From Flavobacteriales bacterium (lineage in GTDB: Bacteria; Bacteroidota; Bacteroidia; Flavobacteriales; Flavobacteriaceae), in NCBI GenBank assembly GCA_018335925.1, contig JAGXRF010000021.1:1-38409 (forward strand): 38,409 nt of DNA, written 5' to 3'. Shown in pieces: positions 24,727-32,408 of this stretch. Below the pieces are notes generated by a model. It ran no database searches and had not been told where the DNA came from. It saw only the letters and a list, made by a program, of their open reading frames with translations. Every line of letters begins with the position of its first letter. Position 1 is the first letter of the stretch. Position numbers and translations under genes: made by a program.

Positions 24727-26928
24727 CTATAACGTTTTCGCTTTTTTATTACTTTTCGATTTCTTTTTCGCTTTGGGCTTCTTGTAAACCAATTTCATCT
24801 CTTCAACTAAGTGTTTAGCACCAGCAAATTTGTCCACTACAAATAAAATGTAACGAGCATCTACCATAATATTTCTACAAATATTAGGGTCATAATAAAT
24901 GTCACTCATCGTGCCTTCCCAAACACGGTCAAAGTTTAAACCAATTAAGTTACCATTTGCATCTATTGCTGGGCTACCAGAATTTCCACCAGTGGTATGA
25001 TTGGTAGCAATAAAACAGACAGGAAGTTTTCCGTTTTTGTCAGCATAAGTTCCATAATCTTTCTTTTCATATAAATCTATTAGTTTGGCTGGCAAGTCAA
25101 ATTCATAATCTCCTGGGACATATTTTTCAATTACACCATCCAAATAAGTTATCGGATGGTAGGTCACGGCATCTTGTGGTTGATATCCTTTTACTTTTCC
25201 ATAAGTAATTCGTAAAGTGCTATTGGCATCCGGAAAAATGCGATCTTCTGGTTTACTAAATTCTAAGATGCCTTTCATATAAGTGCGTTGTAATGCAGCT
25301 ATTTCTGTATTTAATACTTCATAAGTTGGCACTACATTGTTTAAATAGGCATCTGAAATTTGTTTGATTAATTGGTAACCAACATCCTTTTGTAATTTAC
25401 TTTTAAATTCGATAGCATCAGATTGTAACAAGCTTTGCAACTGTGACAAATCATGTAATAATGATGGCTCAAAATAGGTTTTTACTATGTTTGTTTGCGA
25501 ATCAATTTTTACATCGGTTGGTAAAAATTGTTTCGGAGTCTTTTGTAGATATAGAGGAAGTAATTGCTCGAAAACTTTTTCATCTACTTTTTTGTCGTAG
25601 TCTTTAAACAAGCTTTCAAATGTTTTTAACAAGTTAGTTTTTCTGTCATTAAAGGCTTGTTCTCCTCTGTTTTGCAAAACTTGTTCTAATTGGTGAATGC
25701 GATATCCAAAGCTCATAAATTCGCTATTTCGCATCACTACTTCCATAAAATAATCTCTTGCCAAAGCATAGGGAGCTATCCCTTGGTATTTGTTTCCAAA
25801 ATCAGCTAACAAATTACCATATTCACTTGTTTTTCCTGCTTTTTGCACTCTTGCTAAAAACTCTTTTTCTTGTTTTTGTTTGATGGCTATGGCATTGGAT
25901 TTTTTCAATCCTTGGTTTTCACCAATCCATTTTTTCCAAGCATTTGCAATAGAAGCATATTTAGAGGCATATTTAATTTTAATAGCTTGGTCTTTTCTCA
26001 TAAAACCATCTTGGACCTTCAAAGCGATGTCGCGAATTTCAATTTTTGCAGGATTTAAGTCTTCCACAATTTGTTGTACTGCTACTGCTGGTAAATACTC
26101 TTGGGTTCTGCCCGGGAATCCAAAAACCATAGTAAAATCATCTTCTTCCACCCCATAAGTAGCCACTGGTAAAAAGTGCTTAGGTTGGTAAGGAACATTA
26201 TTTGGAGAGTAATCTGCGGGTTGGTTGTTTGTATTGGCATAAATGCGAAATAGAGCAAAATCTCCAGTATGGCGAGGCCAAACCCAATTATCGGTATCTG
26301 ATCCAAATTTTCCAATAGAGGATGGAGGTGCTCCTACCAAACGAACATCTTTAAAAGTCTCTACCACAAATAACAAGTACTGGTTGCCTTCATAAAAAGA
26401 ACGTATTCGATTTTCTTGCCAGCTTTCTTTTGGAAATGAAGTCACCAAGCTTTGAATGTTTTTTTCAATCAACGATTGCTTTTCTTTTTCTGATGTCAAG
26501 TTTTGAGTTCCTTCAAGTATTAGCTTTGTTACATCTTCAATTTTTACAATTAAAGTTGCTGTTAAACCCGGGTTTGGTAATTCATCCGTCATTTTCATGG
26601 CCCAAAACCCATCTTGCAAATAGTCGTTTTGCACGGTACTGTGCGATTGAATTTGCCCGTATCCACAATGATGATTGGTTAATAACAATCCTTTTGGAGA
26701 AATAATTTCTGAAGTACAACCACCGCCAAAATGTACAATGGCATCTTTTAAACTCGATTGGTTTACGTTGTAAATATCTTTAGCCGTTAACTGCATGCCA
26801 AGGGATTGCATTTCTTTTTCGTTCATTCCTTCTAATAACGATGGAATCCACATACCTCCTTGTTGTGCAAAAATGCCCATACTCCAAAGGAGAAGAGAAA
26901 TAAATAAAAGTTGTTTTTTGGTATTCAT
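24727..26928 (-). CDS. S46-family dipeptidyl peptidase, DPP11-like (Asp/Glu-specific predicted)
   Basis: Periplasmic exopeptidase releasing N-terminal dipeptides. The 733 residues begin with a signal peptide (ending IFAQQ). Catalytic elements: His87 in LLTNHHCGYG, Asp223 in RHTGDFALFRIY and Ser650 in TTGGNSGSPA. The S1 specificity position lies 18 residues after the Ser in this family; here it is Arg668 in GLNFDRVWEGTMSD, as in Porphyromonas DPP11 (Arg673), where Arg selects acidic P1 residues, whereas DPP7 has Gly. The C-terminus carries a Lys-rich tail (KKPKAKKKSKSNKKAKTL). It starts 26 bp after the Kdo transferase stop, so it is probably co-transcribed with an LPS gene. It complements DPP IV at the left of the window. 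Confidence 0.92.
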   Translation of the reverse strand: MNTKKQLLFISLLLWSMGIFAQQGGMWIPSLLEGMNEKEMQSLGMQLTAKDIYNVNQSSLKDAIVHFGGGCTSEIISPKGLLLTNHHCGYGQIQSHSTVQNDYLQDGFWAMKMTDELPNPGLTATLIVKIEDVTKLILEGTQNLTSEKEKQSLIEKNIQSLVTSFPKESWQENRIRSFYEGNQYLLFVVETFKDVRLVGAPPSSIGKFGSDTDNWVWPRHTGDFALFRIYANTNNQPADYSPNNVPYQPKHFLPVATYGVEEDDFTMVFGFPGRTQEYLPAVAVQQIVEDLNPAKIEIRDIALKVQDGFMRKDQAIKIKYASKYASIANAWKKWIGENQGLKKSNAIAIKQKQEKEFLARVQKAGKTSEYGNLLADFGNKYQGIAPYALARDYFMEVVMRNSEFMSFGYRIHQLEQVLQNRGEQAFNDRKTNLLKTFESLFKDYDKKVDEKVFEQLLPLYLQKTPKQFLPTDVKIDSQTNIVKTYFEPSLLHDLSQLQSLLQSDAIEFKSKLQKDVGYQLIKQISDAYLNNVVPTYEVLNTEIAALQRTYMKGILEFSKPEDRIFPDANSTLRITYGKVKGYQPQDAVTYHPITYLDGVIEKYVPGDYEFDLPAKLIDLYEKKDYGTYADKNGKLPVCFIATNHTTGGNSGSPAIDANGNLIGLNFDRVWEGTMSDIYYDPNICRNIMVDARYILFVVDKFAGAKHLVEEMKLVYKKPKAKKKSKSNKKAKTL

Positions 26929-26954
26929 TTTTTGGGTTTTATAAATTTTAATTT

Positions 26955-28190
26955 CTACTTAATACTTTCCAATACATTCATGATTTTATCTGTTGCACCA
27001 ATTTGTTGGAGTACAAAATCATAGCATATTTTTCCTGTTTTTTGTCTTTCCTTTTCTTCTTCCCATAGTTGCAACCAGTGTTTTAAGTCATTAACGGTTT
27101 CGATACTTTTAATTCCTCCTAGCTCAACCAAATCACTAGCTTCCGGAAAATGACTATAGTTAGGGCCAATCAAAACGGGAACTCCAAAAACAGCTGGCTC
27201 TAGTACATTGTGCACCCCAGGGTTTCCGAAACCTCCACCTACATAAACTACATCTGCATATTTATACACCTTGGCTAAAAATCCAATGGCATCTATAATC
27301 AACACTTTTGCTTCAGCTAAATTAGCATTTTCTATTTGACTGTAAAGAATCGTTTTTTGAGAGATGGAGCTCTTTAAATTTTCAATATTTTCTATTTTTA
27401 AATTATGAGGAGCAATGATAACTTTAAAAGGTGTTTCGGCTTCTTGTAAAAATTGTGTCCAAAGTTTTTCGTCTGCTTCCCACGAACTTCCTATCACCAA
27501 TAAAGGTTGATTGTTTTTAAAAGTTTCCACAAAAGGAATAGATTCATTTTGATGGAAAATTTTAGCAACTCGATCAAATCGAGTATCACCACTTATGGTG
27601 ATGTTTTTTAATCCAATTTGACGTAATAATTTTTCAGACATTTCATTTTGCACAAAAAAGTGGGTAAAAACCCCCAAATATTTTCGCATCCAAAATCCGT
27701 AGGGTTTGAAAAATATTTGATTTGGTCGGAATATGCCAGAAATCAAAAAAGTAGGTATTTTTTTCTGTTGTAAGACATACAGTAAATTAGGCCAAAATTC
27801 ATATTTGATTAAGAATGCGTGGGTTGGTTGCACCAATTTTAAAAAAGCTTTGACTTCATTTGGAACATCCCAAGGTAAATAAACCACCGCACTAGCAATA
27901 GGATGTTTTTTCCGAATTTCATATCCCGAAGGAGAGAAAAATGTCACCACCAATTGGTGCTCTGGGTATTTTAATTTCCATGCTTCCATTACGGGCAAAC
28001 CTTGCTCAAATTCTCCAAGCGATGCCGCATGAAACCATACTTTGGGTGCACTCGGATCTAACTTTTTTTGGAGTATATCCAAAGTTTGCTTTCTTCCCTC
28101 TGTGAATTGTTTCAATTTTTGGTTACGAACTCCCAAGCCTAGTAAAACAGGCCAAATGATTTTCATCAAAAGGGTGTATAAATATCGCAT
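26955..28190 (-). CDS. waaA: 3-deoxy-D-manno-octulosonic acid (Kdo) transferase
   Basis: Transfers Kdo from CMP-Kdo to the lipid A precursor at the inner face of the inner membrane, an early step of LPS core synthesis. The 411 residues have the two-domain GT-B layout of WaaA (KdtA). The N-terminal helix (about 5-21) associates with the membrane, and WFHAASLGEFEQGLP carries the catalytic Glu60, the same number as in E. coli WaaA. FFSPSGYEIRKK, YEFWPNLL, GDTRFDRV, IGSSWEADEKLW and YVGGGFGNPGVHNVLEP are family blocks in the expected order; the last lies in the CMP-Kdo binding domain. It diverges from a sugar-aminotransferase operon, and the S46 peptidase follows. Confidence 0.95.
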   Translation of the reverse strand: MRYLYTLLMKIIWPVLLGLGVRNQKLKQFTEGRKQTLDILQKKLDPSAPKVWFHAASLGEFEQGLPVMEAWKLKYPEHQLVVTFFSPSGYEIRKKHPIASAVVYLPWDVPNEVKAFLKLVQPTHAFLIKYEFWPNLLYVLQQKKIPTFLISGIFRPNQIFFKPYGFWMRKYLGVFTHFFVQNEMSEKLLRQIGLKNITISGDTRFDRVAKIFHQNESIPFVETFKNNQPLLVIGSSWEADEKLWTQFLQEAETPFKVIIAPHNLKIENIENLKSSISQKTILYSQIENANLAEAKVLIIDAIGFLAKVYKYADVVYVGGGFGNPGVHNVLEPAVFGVPVLIGPNYSHFPEASDLVELGGIKSIETVNDLKHWLQLWEEEKERQKTGKICYDFVLQQIGATDKIMNVLESIK

Positions 28191-28257
28191 TTGTACATTA
28201 GATGGATTGCGAAAATACGGGAACTTTTACAATAATCTTCTTACTTTTTTGTTAGAA

Positions 28258-28291
28258 TTGAAAAGTGCAACGGCAATTTGTTCTAAATTTG
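28258..28291 (+). promoter_or_regulatory. Promoter of the aminotransferase-galE operon
   Basis: TTG at 28258-28260 and TAAATTTG at 28284-28291 with 23 bases between, at the upper limit of the normal spacing. Transcription would start near 28298. Confidence 0.55.
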
Positions 28292-28299
28292 TAGTTGCG

Positions 28300-28322
28300 A
28301 ATTGCTTTACAAAAAAGCAATT
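28300..28322 (+). promoter_or_regulatory. Hairpin in the 5' leader of the aminotransferase gene
   Basis: A perfect 9-bp inverted repeat (28300-28308 with 28314-28322) with a 5-base loop lies between the predicted transcript start and the ATG at 28342. It lacks a following T run, so it is not a terminator on this strand; it may affect message stability or be chance. Confidence 0.35.
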
Positions 28323-28341
28323 TATTTCAATAGATACTTTT

Positions 28342-29475
28342 ATGAGAAAATTACAAATGGTTGACTTAAAAAGTCAATACGATAAAATTAAAGACCAAAT
28401 CAACCAATCCATTCAAGAAGTTTTAGACCAAACAAGTTACATCAATGGTCCGCAAGTGCATGAATTTCAGAAAAACTTAGAAGAATATCTTGGTGTGAAG
28501 CACGTAATTCCGTGTGCCAATGGTACCGATGCCTTGCAAATTGCCATGATGGGATTGGGTTTAAAGCCTGGTGATGAAGTGATTACTGCCGATTTTACCT
28601 TTGCAGCAACGGTAGAGGTAATTGCTTTGTTGCAATTAACCCCAGTATTGGTAGATGTGGACTTGCATAACATGAACATTTCTATCGAAGCCATTAAAAA
28701 AGCCATCACTCCAAAAACCAAAGCGATTGTACCAGTACATTTGTTCGGTAGGGCAGCCAATATGGAAGCTATCATGCAAATTGCCAACGAACACAATTTG
28801 TATGTGATTGAAGACAATGCCCAAGCGATTGGTGCAAACTGCAAGTTTTCTGACGGTACCAAAAGAAAAGCTGGAACGATAGGTCATGTGGGAGCTACCT
28901 CATTTTTTCCATCTAAAAATTTAGGTTGTTATGGAGATGGTGGAGCAATTTTTACTAACGATGATGAACTTGCTCATACCATTAGAGGGATTGTAAATCA
29001 TGGAATGTACATCAGATATTACCATGATGTGGTTGGGGTAAATTCCAGATTAGACAGCATCCAAGCAGTGGTGCTCAACGCAAAGTTACCTTTGTTGGAT
29101 AGCTACAACCAAGCTCGACAAAATGCTGCAAGAAAATATTCGAATGCTTTTGAAAACCATCCAAATATTATTGCTCCAACCATTTGTGAGATTTGCGATT
29201 GCCATGTGTTTCACCAATACACCCTAAGAATTGTTGGAAAAGACAGAGATGGTTTGATGAAACATTTACAAGAATTAGGAATTCCGTGTGCAATTTACTA
29301 CCCAATTCCGCTGCATTTGCAAAAAGCTTACCAAGATGAAAGGTATGTGGATGCAGATTTTCCAAATACCAATTTGTTGTGTAAAGAAGTGATATCGCTT
29401 CCAATGCATACCGAGTTGGATGACGAGCAAATTACCTTCATTACACAATCTGTATTAAATTATATCAATTCATAA
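28342..29475 (+). CDS. DegT/DnrJ/EryC1-family sugar aminotransferase, WbpE-like
   Basis: PLP-dependent aminotransferase acting on a nucleotide-linked keto-sugar. The ATG at 28342 gives 377 residues starting MRKLQMVDLKSQYDKIKD; a longer reading from 28042 runs antisense through the Kdo transferase gene and is rejected. GTDALQ (61-66), IEDNAQAIG (Asp158) and SFFPSKNLGCYGDGGAIF (internal aldimine Lys192) are family motifs. The sequence is strikingly close in order and wording to Pseudomonas WbpE, which aminates UDP-2-acetamido-3-keto-glucuronate, so a 3-amino sugar for LPS is a fair inference, not a proof. galE follows 3 bp after the stop and the divergent gene is Kdo transferase. Confidence 0.9.
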   Translation: MRKLQMVDLKSQYDKIKDQINQSIQEVLDQTSYINGPQVHEFQKNLEEYLGVKHVIPCANGTDALQIAMMGLGLKPGDEVITADFTFAATVEVIALLQLTPVLVDVDLHNMNISIEAIKKAITPKTKAIVPVHLFGRAANMEAIMQIANEHNLYVIEDNAQAIGANCKFSDGTKRKAGTIGHVGATSFFPSKNLGCYGDGGAIFTNDDELAHTIRGIVNHGMYIRYYHDVVGVNSRLDSIQAVVLNAKLPLLDSYNQARQNAARKYSNAFENHPNIIAPTICEICDCHVFHQYTLRIVGKDRDGLMKHLQELGIPCAIYYPIPLHLQKAYQDERYVDADFPNTNLLCKEVISLPMHTELDDEQITFITQSVLNYINS

Positions 29476-29478
29476 AAA

Positions 29479-30501
29479 ATGAAACAAGTTTTAGTTACCG
29501 GAGGTTTAGGATATATAGGTTCTCATACGGTTGTTGCACTGCAACAAAAAGGGTATGAAGTGGTGGTGGTAGACAATTTATCCAATTCTCAATTAATCGT
29601 TTTAGATGGAATTACTTCCATTACTGGAGTAACCCCTCATTTTGAAAACATCGATTTAAGAGAAAAAGTTTCGGTACAACAACTGTTTCAAAAATATCCA
29701 TCGTTAGATGCAGTAATTCATTTTGCGGCATTTAAGGCAGTAGGAGAAAGTGTTGAGAAACCTTTAGATTATTACGAAAACAACATCCACACCTTAGTTT
29801 ATTTACTACAAGAATTAGCCAAAAAACCCAAAGCTCATTTTATTTTTAGTTCTTCATGTACGGTTTATGGGCAAGCCAAGCAAATGCCTATCACTGAAAA
29901 TGCCCCAGTACAGCAAGCCATATCGCCTTATGGCAATACCAAGCAAATTGGTGAAGAAATTGTGCATGATGCCTCCAAAGTATCTAACGTGCAAAGCATT
30001 TTGTTAAGATATTTTAATCCGATAGGAGCCCATCGTAGTGCAGCTATAGGTGAATTACCTATTGGAGTACCACAAAATTTAGTGCCTTTTATCACACAAA
30101 CTGCTATTGGTTTAAGAAAAGAATTGTCGGTTTTTGGCAACGATTATCCAACACCAGATGGTACTTGTATTCGCGATTATATTCATGTGGTGGATTTGGC
30201 CAATGCACATGTAGTGGCTTTAGAACGACTTTTACAAGGAGCCAACCAATCATCGGTAGAAACATACAATGTAGGAACAGGAAAAGGGACATCTGTATTG
30301 GAAATTATCGAAACTTTTGAAAAAGTAACCAACCAAAAATTGCCCTATAAAATCGTAGACCGCAGACCAGGCGATGTTACGGAGGCTTTTGCCAATACGG
30401 ATAAAGTGAATCAAGAATTGGGTTGGAAGGCTAGCCATACTCTTGAAGAAGCCTTGCAAAGTGCATGGGATTGGGAAAAAAAAGTGAGAGGAAATTCTTA
30501 A
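29479..30501 (+). CDS. galE: UDP-glucose 4-epimerase
   Basis: Interconverts UDP-glucose and UDP-galactose (or the N-acetyl forms) with bound NAD. The 340 residues match the standard extended short-chain dehydrogenase length. The NAD-binding fingerprint is VTGGLGYIGSHT (about 6-17), catalytic Ser/Thr lie in FSSSCTVYGQAK, and the Tyr-Lys pair in SPYGNTKQIGEE. RRPGDVTEAFANTDK is the usual nucleotide-sugar-contact block near the C-terminus. It starts 3 bp after the aminotransferase and ends 2 bp before an unknown exported protein, so the operon probably makes or decorates surface glycan. Confidence 0.94.
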   Translation: MKQVLVTGGLGYIGSHTVVALQQKGYEVVVVDNLSNSQLIVLDGITSITGVTPHFENIDLREKVSVQQLFQKYPSLDAVIHFAAFKAVGESVEKPLDYYENNIHTLVYLLQELAKKPKAHFIFSSSCTVYGQAKQMPITENAPVQQAISPYGNTKQIGEEIVHDASKVSNVQSILLRYFNPIGAHRSAAIGELPIGVPQNLVPFITQTAIGLRKELSVFGNDYPTPDGTCIRDYIHVVDLANAHVVALERLLQGANQSSVETYNVGTGKGTSVLEIIETFEKVTNQKLPYKIVDRRPGDVTEAFANTDKVNQELGWKASHTLEEALQSAWDWEKKVRGNS

Positions 30502-30503
30502 AA

Positions 30504-31160
30504 ATGTATAGATGTAAAATAAAATTGGTAATTTTTTGGTTTACATTTTTTACCACTTCATTTGCGTTGTCGCAAACGTATACTTTTTCACATAAAACCA
30601 TTACCAAAATAAAATCTTTTGGAAATGCAACATGGGAAGAGGAAATAGTTTTTTCTAATCCTAAGAAAAACTACCTAATTGCATTTACTATTTTACCCAA
30701 TATTTTTCAGGTGAATGTAAGGGATTATGACAATATGAAACATCATTATTTTGATGTGCAAATAGAATCTCATACAAAAGATACTGTTTTTAATTACAAA
30801 AGCACTTTAAACATTTCAAATAAAAAGCTTTTTAAATACCAAAATCTTCCAAAGAAAATATCTCATGAAGAGGCAGAAAATGGGGAAAGAAAAATAATTA
30901 TTGAAGTGTTTAAAAATAAAAAGCAAACCAAAAGATTCCGAAAGTGGGAGCTAATTTACGTGCCAGTTGAACAAGAAATATATACTTGGTGGCACTTTAA
31001 TGAGAGATTTAAAGTACAACCTCATTATCAATTCGAAATTCCGGTTCAAATTTTAAGAGGAAAAATTTATGAGGGAGACAACATAGAACCTTTTGAATTT
31101 GAACTTCAAAACATCAAAGAAGTTAGTACAAAGGTGACTGTGCCAGAAAAAGTAAATTGA
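30504..31160 (+). CDS. Exported protein of unknown function
   Basis: I do not recognise this family. The ATG at 30504 gives 218 residues; two bases separate it from the galE stop, and an earlier start at 30465 would overlap galE. Residues about 5-23 (KIKLVIFWFTFFTTSFALS) form a signal peptide with a probable cut before QTYTF. The mature part has alternating beta-strand-like segments and many Lys/Phe/Tyr residues, with a single Cys in the signal region, and no lipobox. It might be a periplasmic protein of a surface-glycan locus, or simply sit behind galE. No known catalytic motif is seen. Confidence 0.72.
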   Translation: MYRCKIKLVIFWFTFFTTSFALSQTYTFSHKTITKIKSFGNATWEEEIVFSNPKKNYLIAFTILPNIFQVNVRDYDNMKHHYFDVQIESHTKDTVFNYKSTLNISNKKLFKYQNLPKKISHEEAENGERKIIIEVFKNKKQTKRFRKWELIYVPVEQEIYTWWHFNERFKVQPHYQFEIPVQILRGKIYEGDNIEPFEFELQNIKEVSTKVTVPEKVN

Positions 31161-31169
31161 GATTTATAC

Positions 31170-31457
31170 ATGCCAACAAAAAACCTATTCAGTAGTATTG
31201 AATTTTATTTTTGGTTTTTGTTTCCAACTCTGATAGCATTGTTAGCTTCAGTTAAATCTCTACAATTTTTATGGTCTAATAAAAGTTTGACCAATGCAGT
31301 GTTTACAATTTTAATATTTGGGACAATTGCTTTTTCAATGTACATTCTTTACGAAATTTTTTTTCATGATGCTTGGCCTACCTACTTGCCGCATTTAGGA
31401 ATAATGCTTGCTTCATTACTTTGCTTCTTGCAATACAGATATAACTTAAATAATTGA
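31170..31457 (+). CDS. Small membrane protein of unknown function
   Basis: A 95-residue protein with three predicted transmembrane helices (about 10-30, 40-62 and 73-89), starting 10 bp after the preceding gene and probably the last cistron of the galE operon. A short charged loop (SNKSLTN) and an aromatic, His-containing loop (EIFFHDAWPTYLPHLG) separate the helices. I cannot assign a family. The downstream 80 bp up to the convergent DUF2797 gene hold a hexanucleotide repeat and no obvious terminator. Confidence 0.65.
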   Translation: MPTKNLFSSIEFYFWFLFPTLIALLASVKSLQFLWSNKSLTNAVFTILIFGTIAFSMYILYEIFFHDAWPTYLPHLGIMLASLLCFLQYRYNLNN

Positions 31458-31491
31458 ATTAGTCCGGTAAAAAAAATTGATTAAGACTTTC

Positions 31492-31521
31492 CATTTTCAT
31501 TTTCATTTTCATTTTCATTTC
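31492..31521. repeat. CATTTT hexanucleotide tandem repeat
   Basis: Five consecutive units of CATTTT (the last one is CATTTC) between the 3' ends of two convergent genes, 18 bp from the stop codon of the DUF2797 gene. Tracts like this can change length by slippage. It lies outside coding sequence, so an effect on protein is unlikely unless a stop codon is lost. Confidence 0.8.
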
Positions 31522-31539
31522 CATTGCTATTTATAATTT

Positions 31540-32337
31540 TTACCCAATCACAACTTCCACCATATAGCCTTCGGAGCTTCGAACATTAAAAACCGTTCCA
31601 TCTTCAAATAGGAGGTATTGCCCTTTAATTCCGGTTAAGGTACCTGTAAATTCAGGTGATTTTTCTAAGCTCAAACTTTTTACTTTTTCCGGATATTTCA
31701 AAACCGGAAAGTCCAAGTGGGTTTTGTTGGCATTCGTTGTTTCTACAAACGGAATTACTTCTTCCGGAAGCCAAGCAATTGCCTGATTGCGAATTTCCTC
31801 TAAATCTACCAATACTTCTTTGGCTTGCAACATTTTCATCCAATGGGTTTTGTCGGCAAAGTGGTTTTTTAATGCTACTTCGGCAATTCCTGCCAAATAT
31901 CTGTTCGGGACTTCTACCAACGGAATAGCTTCTACCGCACCTTGGTCAATCCATCTGGTTGGAATTTGCGATTTTCGGGTAACTCCAACTTTTACTTCGC
32001 TACTCCATGCCAAATACACCACATGTGGCTGCAATTGTATCTTTTTTTCGTAGTCCAAATCACGATCTTCTATATCTAAATGAGCTTTACTCAATTCCGG
32101 TTTCATGATCCAATCTCCGGCAGATGGAATGCTTTGAAAGCAATCAAAGCAAAATCCTTGTCGGAATATTTTTTTATGCGACCCACAATGCAAACATTCA
32201 TACCCGGTATGTTTTAAGTGTATGGTTTTTTGCAACAAGCCATTCATGTGTAAAAAAGAGCCGTTTAAAAGTAAATAGTATTGAATAGGATGCCCCAATT
32301 CCGCAGGCATTTTGGTTAAAGTACCGGAATATTTCAT
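31540..32337 (-). CDS. DUF2797 protein with zinc-ribbon and GIY-YIG-like core
   Basis: Conserved bacterial protein of the DUF2797 family, 265 residues from the ATG at 32337 (MKYSGTLTKMPAELG); the longer reading from 32391 runs through the promoter. Four Cys (48, 51, 63, 66) in CLHCG and GFCFDCF form a likely zinc site. The following segment HVVYLAWSSEVKVGVTR (105-121), with Arg128 in TRWIDQGA and Glu153 in AGIAEVALKNHF, matches the order of a GIY-YIG nuclease core (strand, strand with Gly, Arg, Glu). This is my inference; the first Gly and the two Tyr are not all kept. The C-terminal part (200-265) is beta-rich. No experimental role is known to me. It diverges from the GH3-like gene. Confidence 0.82.
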   Translation of the reverse strand: MKYSGTLTKMPAELGHPIQYYLLLNGSFLHMNGLLQKTIHLKHTGYECLHCGSHKKIFRQGFCFDCFQSIPSAGDWIMKPELSKAHLDIEDRDLDYEKKIQLQPHVVYLAWSSEVKVGVTRKSQIPTRWIDQGAVEAIPLVEVPNRYLAGIAEVALKNHFADKTHWMKMLQAKEVLVDLEEIRNQAIAWLPEEVIPFVETTNANKTHLDFPVLKYPEKVKSLSLEKSPEFTGTLTGIKGQYLLFEDGTVFNVRSSEGYMVEVVIG

Positions 32338-32356
32338 CAAAAGGATTTTATAAACA

Positions 32357-32384
32357 CAAAAATATTTATTTTTGAGCAATGCAA
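32357..32384 (-). promoter_or_regulatory. Promoter of the DUF2797 gene
   Basis: Minus strand: TTG (32384-32382), 17 bases, TATTTTTG (32364-32357), an exact consensus match 20 bases before the ATG at 32337. On the plus strand TATTTTTG also occurs at 32367-32374, a possible -7 element for the divergent GH3-like gene, but without a good upstream TTG. Confidence 0.65.
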
Positions 32385-32408
32385 GCAGCATTTACCTAAC
32401 GAAAACCT

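Noticed and set aside
28042..28341. Upstream extension of the aminotransferase reading frame
   Set aside because: The extension runs antisense through the Kdo transferase gene and past the promoter; the family's normal N-terminus begins at 28342.
30465..30503. Longer N-terminus of the exported protein after galE
   Set aside because: It overlaps galE by 37 bases; ATG 30504 sits directly before the signal peptide.
31458..31539. Possible CRISPR-like or attachment-site repeat
   Set aside because: Only a simple hexanucleotide tract without spacers or flanking mobile genes.
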